A stretch of DNA of 64,000 bases from Curtobacterium sp. TC1 (lineage in GTDB: Bacteria; Actinomycetota; Actinomycetes; Actinomycetales; Microbacteriaceae). Shown piece after piece: positions 36,680-45,170 of this stretch; within the stretch, counting starts at the first letter, position 1; the number at the start of each line of letters is the position of its first letter. The notes beneath the pieces were generated by a model that saw only the letters and a list, made by a program, of their open reading frames with translations, searched no databases and was not told the DNA's origin. The stretch spans positions 186,001 through 250,000 of the forward strand of contig NZ_CP081964.1 in assembly GCF_019844075.1 (NCBI RefSeq), written 5' to 3'. Position numbers and translations under genes: made by a program.

Positions 36680-36730
36680 GCTCGGGTCCTCAACTTCCGC
36701 TCGTCGTCGCTCGTGGTTACTGTAATCAGC

Positions 36731-37252
36731 ATGAGCGAGCTTGGTCCGGCGGCTATCCGAATCGTCCGCATCGGCGGATCGTCCATCGACTTGCGATGGG
36801 TGCGCGGGATGATCGTCCCGCCGGGTTATCAGACCGACGTCGCCGACCTCGGAACCCGGGCCGAGGTATCCGTCGTCCGGGGAAACGAGGTCGTCGGTGC
36901 CACCGTGGACCTCACGACAGGCGAGCGTCAGGTTGAGACGACTGCTCCCACCGGCTCTTCGGTCGTTCGCGTAGCGATGGTGTTGTTGGACCTGCTCATC
37001 GTTGGACGCGGGGTGAACGGTGCAGATCGGACATTCGCGCGTCTTCGAGACGTCGTGACCGTGTCTCCCGCGCTCCCAGCCGGCTCAGTTCTCCGCGCTT
37101 CGTCTGCTATTCCGCTGCCCTCGAGGGCTTCGACCGTGAACCGCCCGGCTTCCGCAACGGGGCGCGAGTCGGATACAGGTCGGCGTTCAGTCCGATTTCG
37201 AGCCGGGAGATCGTTGCGAGGTCGGGCCAGGCGCGGCCATGAAGAATCTTGA
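36731..37252 (+). CDS. Possible hypothetical protein of 173 residues
   Basis: An open frame from ATG at 36731 begins MSELGPAAIRIVRIGGSSID and has a plausible first 130 residues. The last third is Arg/Ser-rich and antisense to the XRE gene at 37107-37433, so the true end is doubtful. There is no known domain and no good ribosome-binding site. It may be an intact small gene, a truncated one or a spurious frame. Confidence 0.3.
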   Translation: MSELGPAAIRIVRIGGSSIDLRWVRGMIVPPGYQTDVADLGTRAEVSVVRGNEVVGATVDLTTGERQVETTAPTGSSVVRVAMVLLDLLIVGRGVNGADRTFARLRDVVTVSPALPAGSVLRASSAIPLPSRASTVNRPASATGRESDTGRRSVRFRAGRSLRGRARRGHEES

Positions 37253-37433
37253 GCAGCGTGACGTGGTGGATTCCAGCGTCTTCGGCGACCGAACGCAAGG
37301 AACGGCCCTCCATCGCGTCGTGGAGGTTGAGCACGAACTGTCGCGCTACCTCGGCGGATGGGTCGGTGGAGTGCCGATCTGGCCAAGGCGCGGGGGCGAG
37401 TTCAGCGGGTGTTGAGCGCGCGGTCCGTGCCAT
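37107..37433 (-). CDS. XRE-family helix-turn-helix protein
   Basis: A 108-residue regulator. The helix-turn-helix is at about 40-90: VLNLHDAMEGRSLRSVAEDAGIHHVTLLKILHGRAWPDLATISRLEIGLNADLYP. The N-terminal 30 residues are Pro/Ala-rich. It stands alone between mobile-element genes and the polyol cluster and may regulate either. Cro/CI-like proteins of this size often belong to mobile elements. Confidence 0.8.
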   Translation of the reverse strand: MARTARSTPAELAPAPWPDRHSTDPSAEVARQFVLNLHDAMEGRSLRSVAEDAGIHHVTLLKILHGRAWPDLATISRLEIGLNADLYPTRAPLRKPGGSRSKPSRAAE

Positions 37434-37630
37434 AGCTCAAGGGTACGAGGTGGGTGTCGGCTGCGGATCAACCGCGCCGCCCAGGACCGGTTGTCGCCGA
37501 CAGGCGACCATGATGCCGTGCGGTCCGAGCACGCGCGCCGTCAGTGTGTGGGAAAGAGTCGGTCGACGGCATGGCGGCGTTGGACTTCTCACTGTCGGCC
37601 TGCTGCCTAGATTGCTGCACTGGAAGTAGA

Positions 37631-37662
37631 ACGAGGGTGAACGCTGCTGCGTTCACCCTCGT
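37631..37662 (-). terminator. Terminator of the polyol MFS gene
   Basis: A perfect 14-bp stem (37631-37644 with 37649-37662) with loop TGCT lies 36 bases after the stop of the minus-strand permease gene. The minus-strand sequence after it is TTCTACTTCC. Confidence 0.75.
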
Positions 37663-37698
37663 CGTTCTCGGACGCCGAGCGGGGCGTTCGAGAATCTT

Positions 37699-39060
37699 CT
37701 ACTTCAGCTGCTCCGGGGTGCCGGCGGTAGCGGTATCCGAAACGGCCTCCGGGTGCTCGGTGAGGTCCTGGAGCGTGCCGCCGGCGGCAACGACCTTCGC
37801 GGACTCCTCCGGCACACGCAGCCACCGGACGGAGATGCCAGCGAGGACGTACAGTGCCGCGAAGATGATCGTCACGCCGCCAGCGCCGAGCGGGGCGAGG
37901 AAGATCGCGACGATCAGCGGGCCGACGAAGGTCGCTGCTCCGGCGCCGAGGTTGAGTACGGCGATGGAGTTCCCCTTCTGGCCGGGGGCCATTAGGGACA
38001 TGAGCACCGAGATCGGGGTGAAGCCGGCGAGGGTCACGCCGAAGAACGCAGCGCACAGGGCGGACACCCAGTACTGGTCGGTCGCCTGGGGGATGAAATA
38101 GAACGCCAGGACTGCAATCGCGGATCCGATGCATCCGAACCACCGGAGGGTGCGGTGCCAGCCGAGTCGGTCGGACAGGACGCCGAAGAACAGGTTCGCG
38201 AAGATGTTCGATGCGCCGAGGATGAACACCAGTTGCAGCCATCCGGCGGTGCCGAATCCGAGGTCCTTGGCGAAGATCGTCGGGAAGAAGACGAACAAGC
38301 CGAACTGCGGTGCGGTGTTCACGATGCGGACGAGGCAGCCAAGGCCGACGCGGGGTCGGGTGAAGGCGATCGCCACCGAGTTGACGATGCTCTTGCCGGT
38401 GGTGACTTCGGGGCGGGCAAGCCGGTTCCCGCCTTTCGCGCCTTTGAGTCCGATGAGGGACACGACTGCGCCAAGGGCGACGAGGACGAGGGATACCCAC
38501 AGCGTGAGGTACTCGCCGATGATCGGTTCTGTCCCGCTGGCGAGCAACGACCCGAGTGTGGGAAGGCCGCCCGTGAACGCGAAGTAGAACCAGCCGACAG
38601 CAGAGCCAAGTCGGTGCGCGGGACTTCCGGCGAGAACCCAGACGAGGAAGCCGTAAGCGAAGAACGGGTATCCAATGCCGCGAAGGCCGTAGATGACCAG
38701 CATCAGCCAGTAGCTCTGGGTCGGGAGCGCTACGGCGAGGAAGAGCACCTCGAGGGCGGCCCAGGAGACGGCACCGATGATCATGACTCGCCGCGGACCC
38801 CAGACGTCGGAGAGTGCTCCGGACAACCAGGATCCGATAGTGACGACGGCGCCGTACACGGAGATGATGATCGCCGCGTTCGTTTCGGTGCCGGCTCCGT
38901 TGTTGGCAAGGTACGGGGCGATGTAGCCGGATTCGACGCCGTCGCCGATCATGAACAGGAGCAGGCCGACGAAGCCCCAGACGAGCGGCCGGGGCAGGCC
39001 GATCCGGTCGATGAAGCCAGTGGGGGCGGGGCCGCTGGTGCGGATGTGCGTGGTGGACAT
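37699..39060 (-). CDS. MFS transporter, polyol permease type (copy A)
   Basis: A 453-residue, twelve-helix major facilitator predicted to import a sugar alcohol or ketose by proton symport. GDGVESGYIAPYLANN and the GYPFFAYGFLVWVLAGSP segment match the RbtT/DalT-type polyol permease subfamily. ALSDVWGPRRVMIIG is the MFS loop 2-3 signature. The ATG at 39060 is preferred over a start ten codons earlier. It lies 26 bp after the dehydrogenase gene, in one likely operon on the minus strand. A related permease is encoded at 41392. Confidence 0.9.
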   Translation of the reverse strand: MSTTHIRTSGPAPTGFIDRIGLPRPLVWGFVGLLLFMIGDGVESGYIAPYLANNGAGTETNAAIIISVYGAVVTIGSWLSGALSDVWGPRRVMIIGAVSWAALEVLFLAVALPTQSYWLMLVIYGLRGIGYPFFAYGFLVWVLAGSPAHRLGSAVGWFYFAFTGGLPTLGSLLASGTEPIIGEYLTLWVSLVLVALGAVVSLIGLKGAKGGNRLARPEVTTGKSIVNSVAIAFTRPRVGLGCLVRIVNTAPQFGLFVFFPTIFAKDLGFGTAGWLQLVFILGASNIFANLFFGVLSDRLGWHRTLRWFGCIGSAIAVLAFYFIPQATDQYWVSALCAAFFGVTLAGFTPISVLMSLMAPGQKGNSIAVLNLGAGAATFVGPLIVAIFLAPLGAGGVTIIFAALYVLAGISVRWLRVPEESAKVVAAGGTLQDLTEHPEAVSDTATAGTPEQLK

Positions 39061-39086
39061 GGCGGGTTTCTTCCGTGAGGGCAGCG

Positions 39087-40082
39087 TCACTGCTGCGGGA
39101 GGAGGTGCACCTTGCGGGCGGTTTCGGACTTCGCTGCCTCGAGGGCGGCCGCGTAGTCGTCGAGCCCGAAGGTGTGGGTGACGGTGCGGGGTGCGAGGTC
39201 GTCAAGAGTGACGATCTCGGTGACCGCGTCCGGGTAGGACGTGGCGAGGGACTGGGAGCCGATGATGGACAGCTCGCGGTCGAACAGGTCGTACGGTCGG
39301 AGGTCGATGGTGGCAGTGGGGCTGACAACGCCCATCTGGAGGAGCGTTCCGCGGTTCGCGAGTCGCGTCAGTGCGTCGGACACAGCGGCCGGATGACCGG
39401 ATGCTTCGATGACGAGATCGATGTTCTGTTCCCCGGAGTTCGTTCCGGGCTGCCCGGCGGAATCGGCTCCGAACTCGAGCGCGGCGTCGCGGCGCACCGG
39501 GCTTGGTTCGATGATCTCGATGGTCTTCGCTCCACGCGCCTTTGCGACGGCGAGGGCAAGGAGGCCAATGGATCCCGCCCCATAGATGAGAACGCGCTGG
39601 CCACTGATCGGCTTGATGCGGCCGAAGGCGTGGAGCACGCACGCGAGGGGCTCGATGAGCGCACCGGTCGCCCAATCGACACCTTCAGGCAGCTTGAAGA
39701 CGACCTTCTCGGGCACGGAGACGAGCTCAGCGCATGCGCCGTTCACCGTGACGCCGATCGGGTAGAGGTTCTCGCAGAGGTTCGTGGCACCGGCCAGACA
39801 TTCGACGCAGTGTCCACAGTTGACGTTTGGGTCGACGGACACGCGGTCACCCACGGCGAACTTGCTGACATCTGATCCGATTGCGGTGACCGTGCCGGCG
39901 AACTCGTGTCCGGGGACGATGGGGAACGTTCCGGTCGGGTAGTCGCCAGAGGCAAGATGGATGTCGGTGCCGCAGATCCCCACCGCTTCAGGGGCGATCA
40001 CGACGTCGTTTGCCCTGGGGGTCGGGGCAGGGATGTCGGCGATTTCGATCGAGCCTGTGCCATCGAGCACTACTGCGCGCAT
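39087..40082 (-). CDS. Zinc-dependent polyol/sugar dehydrogenase (MDR family)
   Basis: A 331-residue medium-chain dehydrogenase predicted to oxidise a polyol to a ketose with NAD(P). The catalytic zinc site is C37 in GICGTDIHLASGDYP, H59-E60 in PGHEFAG and a Glu near 142 in ALIEPLAC. The structural zinc site is CGHCVECLAGATNLC. The nucleotide-binding loop is IYGAGSIGLLALAVAKARGA. It is the first gene of a minus-strand operon with the polyol permease. Candidate substrates are xylitol, arabitol, sorbitol or galactitol; the exact one is not visible. Confidence 0.9.
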   Translation of the reverse strand: MRAVVLDGTGSIEIADIPAPTPRANDVVIAPEAVGICGTDIHLASGDYPTGTFPIVPGHEFAGTVTAIGSDVSKFAVGDRVSVDPNVNCGHCVECLAGATNLCENLYPIGVTVNGACAELVSVPEKVVFKLPEGVDWATGALIEPLACVLHAFGRIKPISGQRVLIYGAGSIGLLALAVAKARGAKTIEIIEPSPVRRDAALEFGADSAGQPGTNSGEQNIDLVIEASGHPAAVSDALTRLANRGTLLQMGVVSPTATIDLRPYDLFDRELSIIGSQSLATSYPDAVTEIVTLDDLAPRTVTHTFGLDDYAAALEAAKSETARKVHLLPQQ

Positions 40083-40223
40083 CTTCGTTGATCCTCTCGG
40101 GAGTCGCGTCGCGGACGCAGAGCATCCGCTTGACAGGTGCGTTCTCCCGGTGACTGCTACGTCATTGGGCGAGCCGCAGGAGTGACAGTACGACGTCTTT
40201 CACGCAATGTCCATACGCGTCGG

Positions 40224-40237
40224 ACTGTATAGACAGA
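40224..40237. promoter_or_regulatory. Candidate operator upstream of glpX and the dehydrogenase
   Basis: Bases 40224-40237 (ACTGTATAGACAGA) contain the near-palindrome CTGTATAGACAG. The core TATAGACAG recurs as TACAGACAG upstream of the GntR gene and as CTAGACA upstream of the aldolase. It is a candidate site for the GntR regulator at 48215. Confidence 0.4.
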
Positions 40238-40264
40238 ATCCGTTGGGCAGGACAGGATGGAGCC

Positions 40265-41269
40265 ATGTCCTCTCCCGTCGGTGAACCCACTGCTCATACC
40301 GGAACGCTGTTCCTCCAGCCCGACCGCAACCTGGCGCTCGAGCTCGTGCGTGCGACGGAGGCAGCGGCGATCCGGGCGCAGCCGTGGGTCGGGCGCGGTG
40401 AGAAGAACCTCGCGGACGGTGCCGCCGTCGACGCGATGCGGAAGTTCCTCGGCACGGTGAACTTCGACGGTGTCGTCGTCATCGGTGAGGGCGAGAAGGA
40501 CAACGCCCCGATGCTCTACAACGGCGAGCACGTCGGCAACGGACACGGTCCGGCCTGCGACATCGCCGTGGACCCGATCGACGGCACCTCGCTCACCGCC
40601 GCCGGCCGCCAGAACGCCATCTCCGTGATGGCCGTCTCGGACCGCGGCTCGATGTACGACCCGTCCGCCGTGTTCTACATGGACAAGATCGCCGCCGGTC
40701 CCGAGGGCCGTGGTGTCCTCGACCTCGAGAAGCCGATCGGCGACAACATCCGTGCGCTCGCGAAGGCGAAGGGCAAGGACCTCGAGGACATGCAGATCGC
40801 CGTCCTCGACCGTCCCCGCCACGACGAACTCATCCGTGCGATCCGTGCGACCGGCGCCGGCACCCGACTGCTGCTCGACGGTGACGTCGCCGGTGGCATC
40901 GCGGCGGCGCTGCCCGGGTCGACGATCGACATGTGCGTCGGTGTCGGCGGCACCCCGGAGGGCATCATCACCGCGTGCGCGATCAAGGCGCTCGGTGGCG
41001 TGATCCTCGGCAAGCTCCAGCCGAAGGACGACGAGGAGCGCGAGAAGGCCATCGCCGCCGGACACGACCTCGACAAGGTCCTCGACCAGGACGACCTCGT
41101 CACGGGCGACAACACGTTCTTCGTCGCGACGGGTGTCACCGACGGTGTCCTCGTGGACGGTGTCCGCCGGTCGCGTGGTGTCATCCACACGGACTCGCTC
41201 GTGCTCCGGTCCCGGTCGAACACGATCCGCCGCATCCAGGCGGACCACCGCGCCGAGAAGTGGTTCTGA
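40265..41269 (+). CDS. glpX: Fructose-1,6-bisphosphatase, class II
   Basis: Hydrolyses fructose 1,6-bisphosphate to fructose 6-phosphate in gluconeogenesis. The 334-residue protein has metal-binding motifs [14 protein letters not shown] and [16 protein letters not shown], then [20 protein letters not shown]. Codon use is high-GC and like the core genes. It is normally a housekeeping gene, yet here it lies between two parts of the polyol cluster. It may be the resident gene around which the cluster assembled, or it may have moved with the cluster. Confidence 0.96.
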   Translation: MSSPVGEPTAHTGTLFLQPDRNLALELVRATEAAAIRAQPWVGRGEKNLADGAAVDAMRKFLGTVNFDGVVVIGEGEKDNAPMLYNGEHVGNGHGPACDIAVDPIDGTSLTAAGRQNAISVMAVSDRGSMYDPSAVFYMDKIAAGPEGRGVLDLEKPIGDNIRALAKAKGKDLEDMQIAVLDRPRHDELIRAIRATGAGTRLLLDGDVAGGIAAALPGSTIDMCVGVGGTPEGIITACAIKALGGVILGKLQPKDDEEREKAIAAGHDLDKVLDQDDLVTGDNTFFVATGVTDGVLVDGVRRSRGVIHTDSLVLRSRSNTIRRIQADHRAEKWF

Positions 41270-41325
41270 TCGCGGCCCCTCGAACCTGACCTCGAACTGG
41301 CGGATCCGATCAACTGCGATCCGTC

Positions 41326-41362
41326 GGGGGTCGCGTCATCCGTGGTGTCTGGCGCGACCCCC
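41326..41362 (+). terminator. Terminator after glpX
   Basis: A perfect 10-bp stem GGGGGTCGCG/CGCGACCCCC (41326-41335 with 41353-41362) lies 57 bases after the glpX stop. No T-tract follows. Confidence 0.6.
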
Positions 41363-41391
41363 ACACCCCGTACTGTTCAAAGGAGAGCACG

Positions 41392-42714
41392 ATGACCATG
41401 GACGTCACACCCGGGACCGCGACTCGCGGTCTGCTCGATCGACTGGGACTTCCGGTGCCACTCGCTCTGGGATTCGTCGGGGTCCTGCTGTTCATGATCG
41501 GTGACGGCGTCGAATCGAACTACCTCTCGCCGTTCCTTGTGGACAGCGAAGGGTTCAGCGAGTCGGCCGCCGCTGTCACCATCAGCGCGTACGGAATCTT
41601 CGTCACCATCGGTTCCTGGCTGTCCGGAACGCTGTCGTCGATCCTCGGTCCGCGCAAGGTGATGATCATTGGTGCGATCACCTGGGTCGTCTTCGAGGCA
41701 CTCTTCCTCCTTGTCGGTGTCGAGGCAGGTGTGCACTGGGTGGCGATCGTCGCGTATGCCGTCCGTGGCGTCGGCTACCCGTTCTTCGCATACGCATTCC
41801 TGGTCTGGATCAATACCGCGACCCGGCCGGAGCAGCGTGGAAGCTCGGTTGGCTGGTTCTGGTTCGTCTTCGGGGCTGGACTCCCCACGCTCGGTTCGCT
41901 CATCGCGAGTTGGTCCATCCCGATCCTGGGCGAGGTCGGCACGTTTTGGCTTGCCACGCTGCTCGTGATCATCGGTGCGGTCATGGCGATTTTCGGTGTT
42001 CGGGACCGAGCGCACGCCGGCCCAGCGCGCACGGGTGAAAGCGCCTTCGGCGAACTCGCAAAGGGCTTGACCATCATCTGGCGACAACCACGGGTGGCTA
42101 TCGGGGCCGCCGTCCGCCTCATCAACACGGCACCGAACTTCGCCCTGTTCGTGGTCGCACCGTTCTTCTTCACCGAGCAGGTCGGGTTCAGTCAGTCCCA
42201 GTACCTGCAGATCGTGACCATCGTCTACACCGCGAACATCTTCGCCAACCTCTTCTTTGGAGTCCTCGGCGACCGTTTCGGATGGCAGCGCACAGTCCTG
42301 TGGTTCGGGTGCGTCACCAGCGCGGTTGGAGCGGCGCTGCTGTACTTCGTTCCGCTCCTCATCGGTCCCAATTTCTGGGCCACCGTCGCCTGCTGGGCGA
42401 TCTTCGGGATCGGCCTTGCCGGCTTCGTCCCGCTGACAGCGCTGGTGCCGTCCTTCGTCCCTGCCCGTGACCGCGGGAGCGCATTGGCCGTCTACACTCT
42501 CGCTGCCGGACTGTCGGCGTTCGTGGGACCAGTCTTGGTCGGCGCACTCGGCGGCGCTGCAAACCTCCCGGTGCTGATCTGGACCTTCATCGGAATGTAT
42601 CTACTTGGAGCAGTGCTCTGCCTGGCGCTCCACAGTTTGGAGGACCCGAGGAATCTTCGGCGCGGCTCCCCGAGCTCCACCAGCACGGACCGGCGCATCC
42701 CGCTTAGTGAGTAG
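41392..42714 (+). CDS. MFS transporter, polyol permease type (copy B)
   Basis: A 440-residue permease clearly homologous to copy A: GDGVESNYLSPFLVDSEG, VRGVGYPFFAYAFLVWINTATRPEQRGSS, IFANLFFGVLGDRFGWQRTVLWFGC. Twelve helices are predicted. The ATG has a strong ribosome-binding site (AAAGGAGA). Its end overlaps the end of a convergent FGGY kinase by 11 bases. Two permeases in one cluster suggest two related substrates or two affinities. Confidence 0.9.
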   Translation: MTMDVTPGTATRGLLDRLGLPVPLALGFVGVLLFMIGDGVESNYLSPFLVDSEGFSESAAAVTISAYGIFVTIGSWLSGTLSSILGPRKVMIIGAITWVVFEALFLLVGVEAGVHWVAIVAYAVRGVGYPFFAYAFLVWINTATRPEQRGSSVGWFWFVFGAGLPTLGSLIASWSIPILGEVGTFWLATLLVIIGAVMAIFGVRDRAHAGPARTGESAFGELAKGLTIIWRQPRVAIGAAVRLINTAPNFALFVVAPFFFTEQVGFSQSQYLQIVTIVYTANIFANLFFGVLGDRFGWQRTVLWFGCVTSAVGAALLYFVPLLIGPNFWATVACWAIFGIGLAGFVPLTALVPSFVPARDRGSALAVYTLAAGLSAFVGPVLVGALGGAANLPVLIWTFIGMYLLGAVLCLALHSLEDPRNLRRGSPSSTSTDRRIPLSE

Positions 42715-44068
42715 CTCCCAACGCGTCGGAGGCTGATATCTGCCAACCGATGGCCTCAGCAGCCAGAATGGCTGCTCCTACGGCCGCGACCTCCGGTTCC
42801 TCCACCACCCGCATCTGCTGATCGGTGACCCGCTCCTTGATCGCCACCCAGCCTCGGGCGCGTGACCAGCCGCCGGCCGCATAGACCGGAGCTGTTTCCG
42901 GCATCAGTGCCGCGACGTCCCTGATCGCGTCTGCGCCAACCCGAGCCAGAGCTCCGAGCACGGCCGAGGCTCTGGCCAACGGTGCAGCTGGAGCGTCGAG
43001 CGAGTAGCGGGGCCGCCCGCCGCCGGGGCCGCCTGTGATGAACGCGTCGGAATCAAAGGCCGGGTCCGGCGTCGAAACGCCGACGACCAGATTCCGCAAC
43101 TCGACCGCGACAGCAGGGTCGAGAGAGGCCCACTCGACGTTCCGTGTGAACTCCTCGACGCACAATAGCGACGTTCCGGGATGTCCCACGCCCGGCGCGA
43201 CATCGATGGTCGGCGTTCGGCGCAATCGAGAGCGACTCTGAGCCACGACGACCTCGGCCGTGCCCATCGAATCGAGGATCGCATTCGGTGCAATACGGTC
43301 GACGGCCCAACCGCCAACGGGATGGTCATGCCCACCGACGACGACGACCGCGTCAGCTCCGACACAACCCACGTCGGCGAGGCGATCCGAGCGCAGTGAG
43401 CCGACTACCGTTCCCGCGGAGAGCACGGGTGGGAGAAGGTCCAAGTTCCCGAGCGTTGCGTTCACCGACTCCGGTATCCACGATCGAGTATCGCCGTCCC
43501 ACGCTGCCGTCCGCGCTGCGATCGTGTCGCTCATGAATGCTCGGCCGCTCCAGGCGGCGCCGACGGAGTCCGTGACGGACACCCAGCTCGCCGCGCGTGC
43601 AAGTTGGCCTTCCTGGTGTGCCCATCGCCACCCGACGACGGTGCGCGCAGGGTCCGGCGTAACTCCGACGCTTGGGCGGTCGATCAGATGGTCTCGAATC
43701 GAGGTGAACATCCTGCTGCGCCTCGGATCGAACCAGGCCAGTGCTGGAGCCAGCGGCGACAGCGCGGCATCCAGCGGTACCCCGTCCTCCCCCACACCGA
43801 CCCCCGACGTCGCGACCACGGCGTAGGAGTCACCGCAGACCTCGATGACCATGTCCTCGACGAGAGTGCGGAGCCCACCGGCATCGATCGATAGATCGGC
43901 CGGGTCACGCGGTGTCGCCCGCTGCGTGCGCGCCACCACGGTGCTACGGGGATCGACGGCAACGACCTTCGTATTCGTGCTACCGATGTCGATCCCGCAG
44001 ACGATCGGAAGTCGATGTGTCGGGGCCACGACATCATTCTGGCCTATTGCCCGCACCGACTGCTTCAT
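42704..44068 (-). CDS. FGGY-family carbohydrate kinase (1)
   Basis: A 454-residue kinase with the phosphate-binding loop CGIDIGSTNTKVVAVD, a SDTIAARTAAWD region and the C-terminal YAAGGWSRARGWVAIKE loop (usually GGGSxSxxW). The Gly-rich C-terminal motif is less canonical than in the other two kinases, so its substrate may differ. The first ATG at 44068 is used; later starts are possible, since the conserved fold begins at about residue 20. It is convergent with permease B and divergent from the aldolase operon. Confidence 0.85.
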   Translation of the reverse strand: MKQSVRAIGQNDVVAPTHRLPIVCGIDIGSTNTKVVAVDPRSTVVARTQRATPRDPADLSIDAGGLRTLVEDMVIEVCGDSYAVVATSGVGVGEDGVPLDAALSPLAPALAWFDPRRSRMFTSIRDHLIDRPSVGVTPDPARTVVGWRWAHQEGQLARAASWVSVTDSVGAAWSGRAFMSDTIAARTAAWDGDTRSWIPESVNATLGNLDLLPPVLSAGTVVGSLRSDRLADVGCVGADAVVVVGGHDHPVGGWAVDRIAPNAILDSMGTAEVVVAQSRSRLRRTPTIDVAPGVGHPGTSLLCVEEFTRNVEWASLDPAVAVELRNLVVGVSTPDPAFDSDAFITGGPGGGRPRYSLDAPAAPLARASAVLGALARVGADAIRDVAALMPETAPVYAAGGWSRARGWVAIKERVTDQQMRVVEEPEVAAVGAAILAAEAIGWQISASDALGATH

Positions 44069-44075
44069 CTGGGTT

Positions 44076-44101
44076 GTACAGATGGACTAGACAATCTGTA
44101 C
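44076..44101. promoter_or_regulatory. Candidate operator between kinase 1 and the aldolase
   Basis: An 8-bp inverted repeat GTACAGAT (44076-44083) / ATCTGTAC (44094-44101) flanks GGACTAGACA. It sits eight bases upstream of kinase 1. The CTAGACA core relates to the TATAGACAG site before glpX. Confidence 0.45.
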
Positions 44102-44290
44102 TGGCCGACCTAGCATGACTCTCGTCACGAAACGGCGGACCACCATCGGGAAGGCCCTCGTCGCAGCGACGCGATGACGCTGTCATCGACGCTGCCGAAC
44201 GACTCTCCCTGGTCTGCGCAACTGCATTGCACGCGCCTAGAGGCCGCACCTCAACGAGGTGTCGGCGGTGCCGAACGAGAGGAAAGAACC

Positions 44291-45130
44291 GTGCCCCTGG
44301 TCAGCGGTATCGAAGTCATCAACGAGTGCACGACGCGAGGTCTCGTCGCAGGCGCCTTCAACACGACCAACATCGAGACGACCATGGGTATCGTCGCCGC
44401 CATCGAAAAGGTCGGCGTCCCGACCTTCATCCAGGTCGCCCCGACGAACGTCTCCCTGTCCGGCTTCGAGTACATCTACGACATGGTCAGCCGACGCCTG
44501 GAGCACACCGATGTTCCGGTCGCCTTGCACCTCGATCACGGGAAGTCGTTGGACGCAGTGAAGGACGCCCTCGCTGCGGACTTCACGTCCATCATGATCG
44601 ACTACTCCGAGTACCCGTACGACGAGAACGTCCGGGTCTCCAAGATCGCCCGTGAGATGACGCCAACGACCTTGGCGCTCGAGGCGGAGCTCGGCAGCAT
44701 CGGCGGCAAGGAAGATGACGTCGCCCCGGAGTTCGCTGCGCACACGAACCCGCAGCAGGCCGCGGAGTTCGTCGCGGCGACCGGCACCGACATGCTTGCC
44801 GTCTCGGTCGGCAATCAACACGGCTACATGCCGAATGCGGCGATCGACTTCGATCTCCTCGCTCAGGTCCGCGATGCCAGTCCCGTTCCCCTCGTCATCC
44901 ATGGCGGATCAGGGTTGCCCGACGCTCAGTTGGCGCGCCTGCACGAGTTCAACGTCGTGAAGGTGAATGTCGCCAGCGACCTGCGGAACGCGATGATCCG
45001 CACGTTTGGCGAGGCATACAACGCGAACCCGAAGGAAGCATCGCTCATCCGGGTGTCGAAGGACGCGGTCGCTGCCATCACGGACGTGGTCGAGAAGCGC
45101 ATCCGGACCCTCAACCCGTCCGTCGCCTAA
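44291..45130 (+). CDS. Class II ketose-bisphosphate aldolase
   Basis: A 279-residue zinc aldolase that splits a ketose 1,6-bisphosphate into glycerone phosphate and glyceraldehyde phosphate. D82-H83 lie in LHLDHGKSLD, followed by ALEAELGSIGGKEDD, SVGNQHGY and HGGSGLPD and the phosphate-binding NVASDLRNA. It resembles the tagatose/fructose bisphosphate aldolase family (GatY/Fba). The GTG at 44291 follows GAGAGGAAAG, a better ribosome site than the upstream ATG at 44174. It heads an operon with two FGGY kinases and GntR. Confidence 0.88.
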   Translation: MPLVSGIEVINECTTRGLVAGAFNTTNIETTMGIVAAIEKVGVPTFIQVAPTNVSLSGFEYIYDMVSRRLEHTDVPVALHLDHGKSLDAVKDALAADFTSIMIDYSEYPYDENVRVSKIAREMTPTTLALEAELGSIGGKEDDVAPEFAAHTNPQQAAEFVAATGTDMLAVSVGNQHGYMPNAAIDFDLLAQVRDASPVPLVIHGGSGLPDAQLARLHEFNVVKVNVASDLRNAMIRTFGEAYNANPKEASLIRVSKDAVAAITDVVEKRIRTLNPSVA

Positions 45131-45170
45131 CTCGCCGCCTCGTTCACCGTCGAACTGAAGGACTCACCCC

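Noticed and set aside
36928..37386. Minus-strand frame of 152 codons overlapping the XRE gene
   Set aside because: It overlaps the XRE gene in another frame and has no domain, while the XRE frame has a clear helix-turn-helix.
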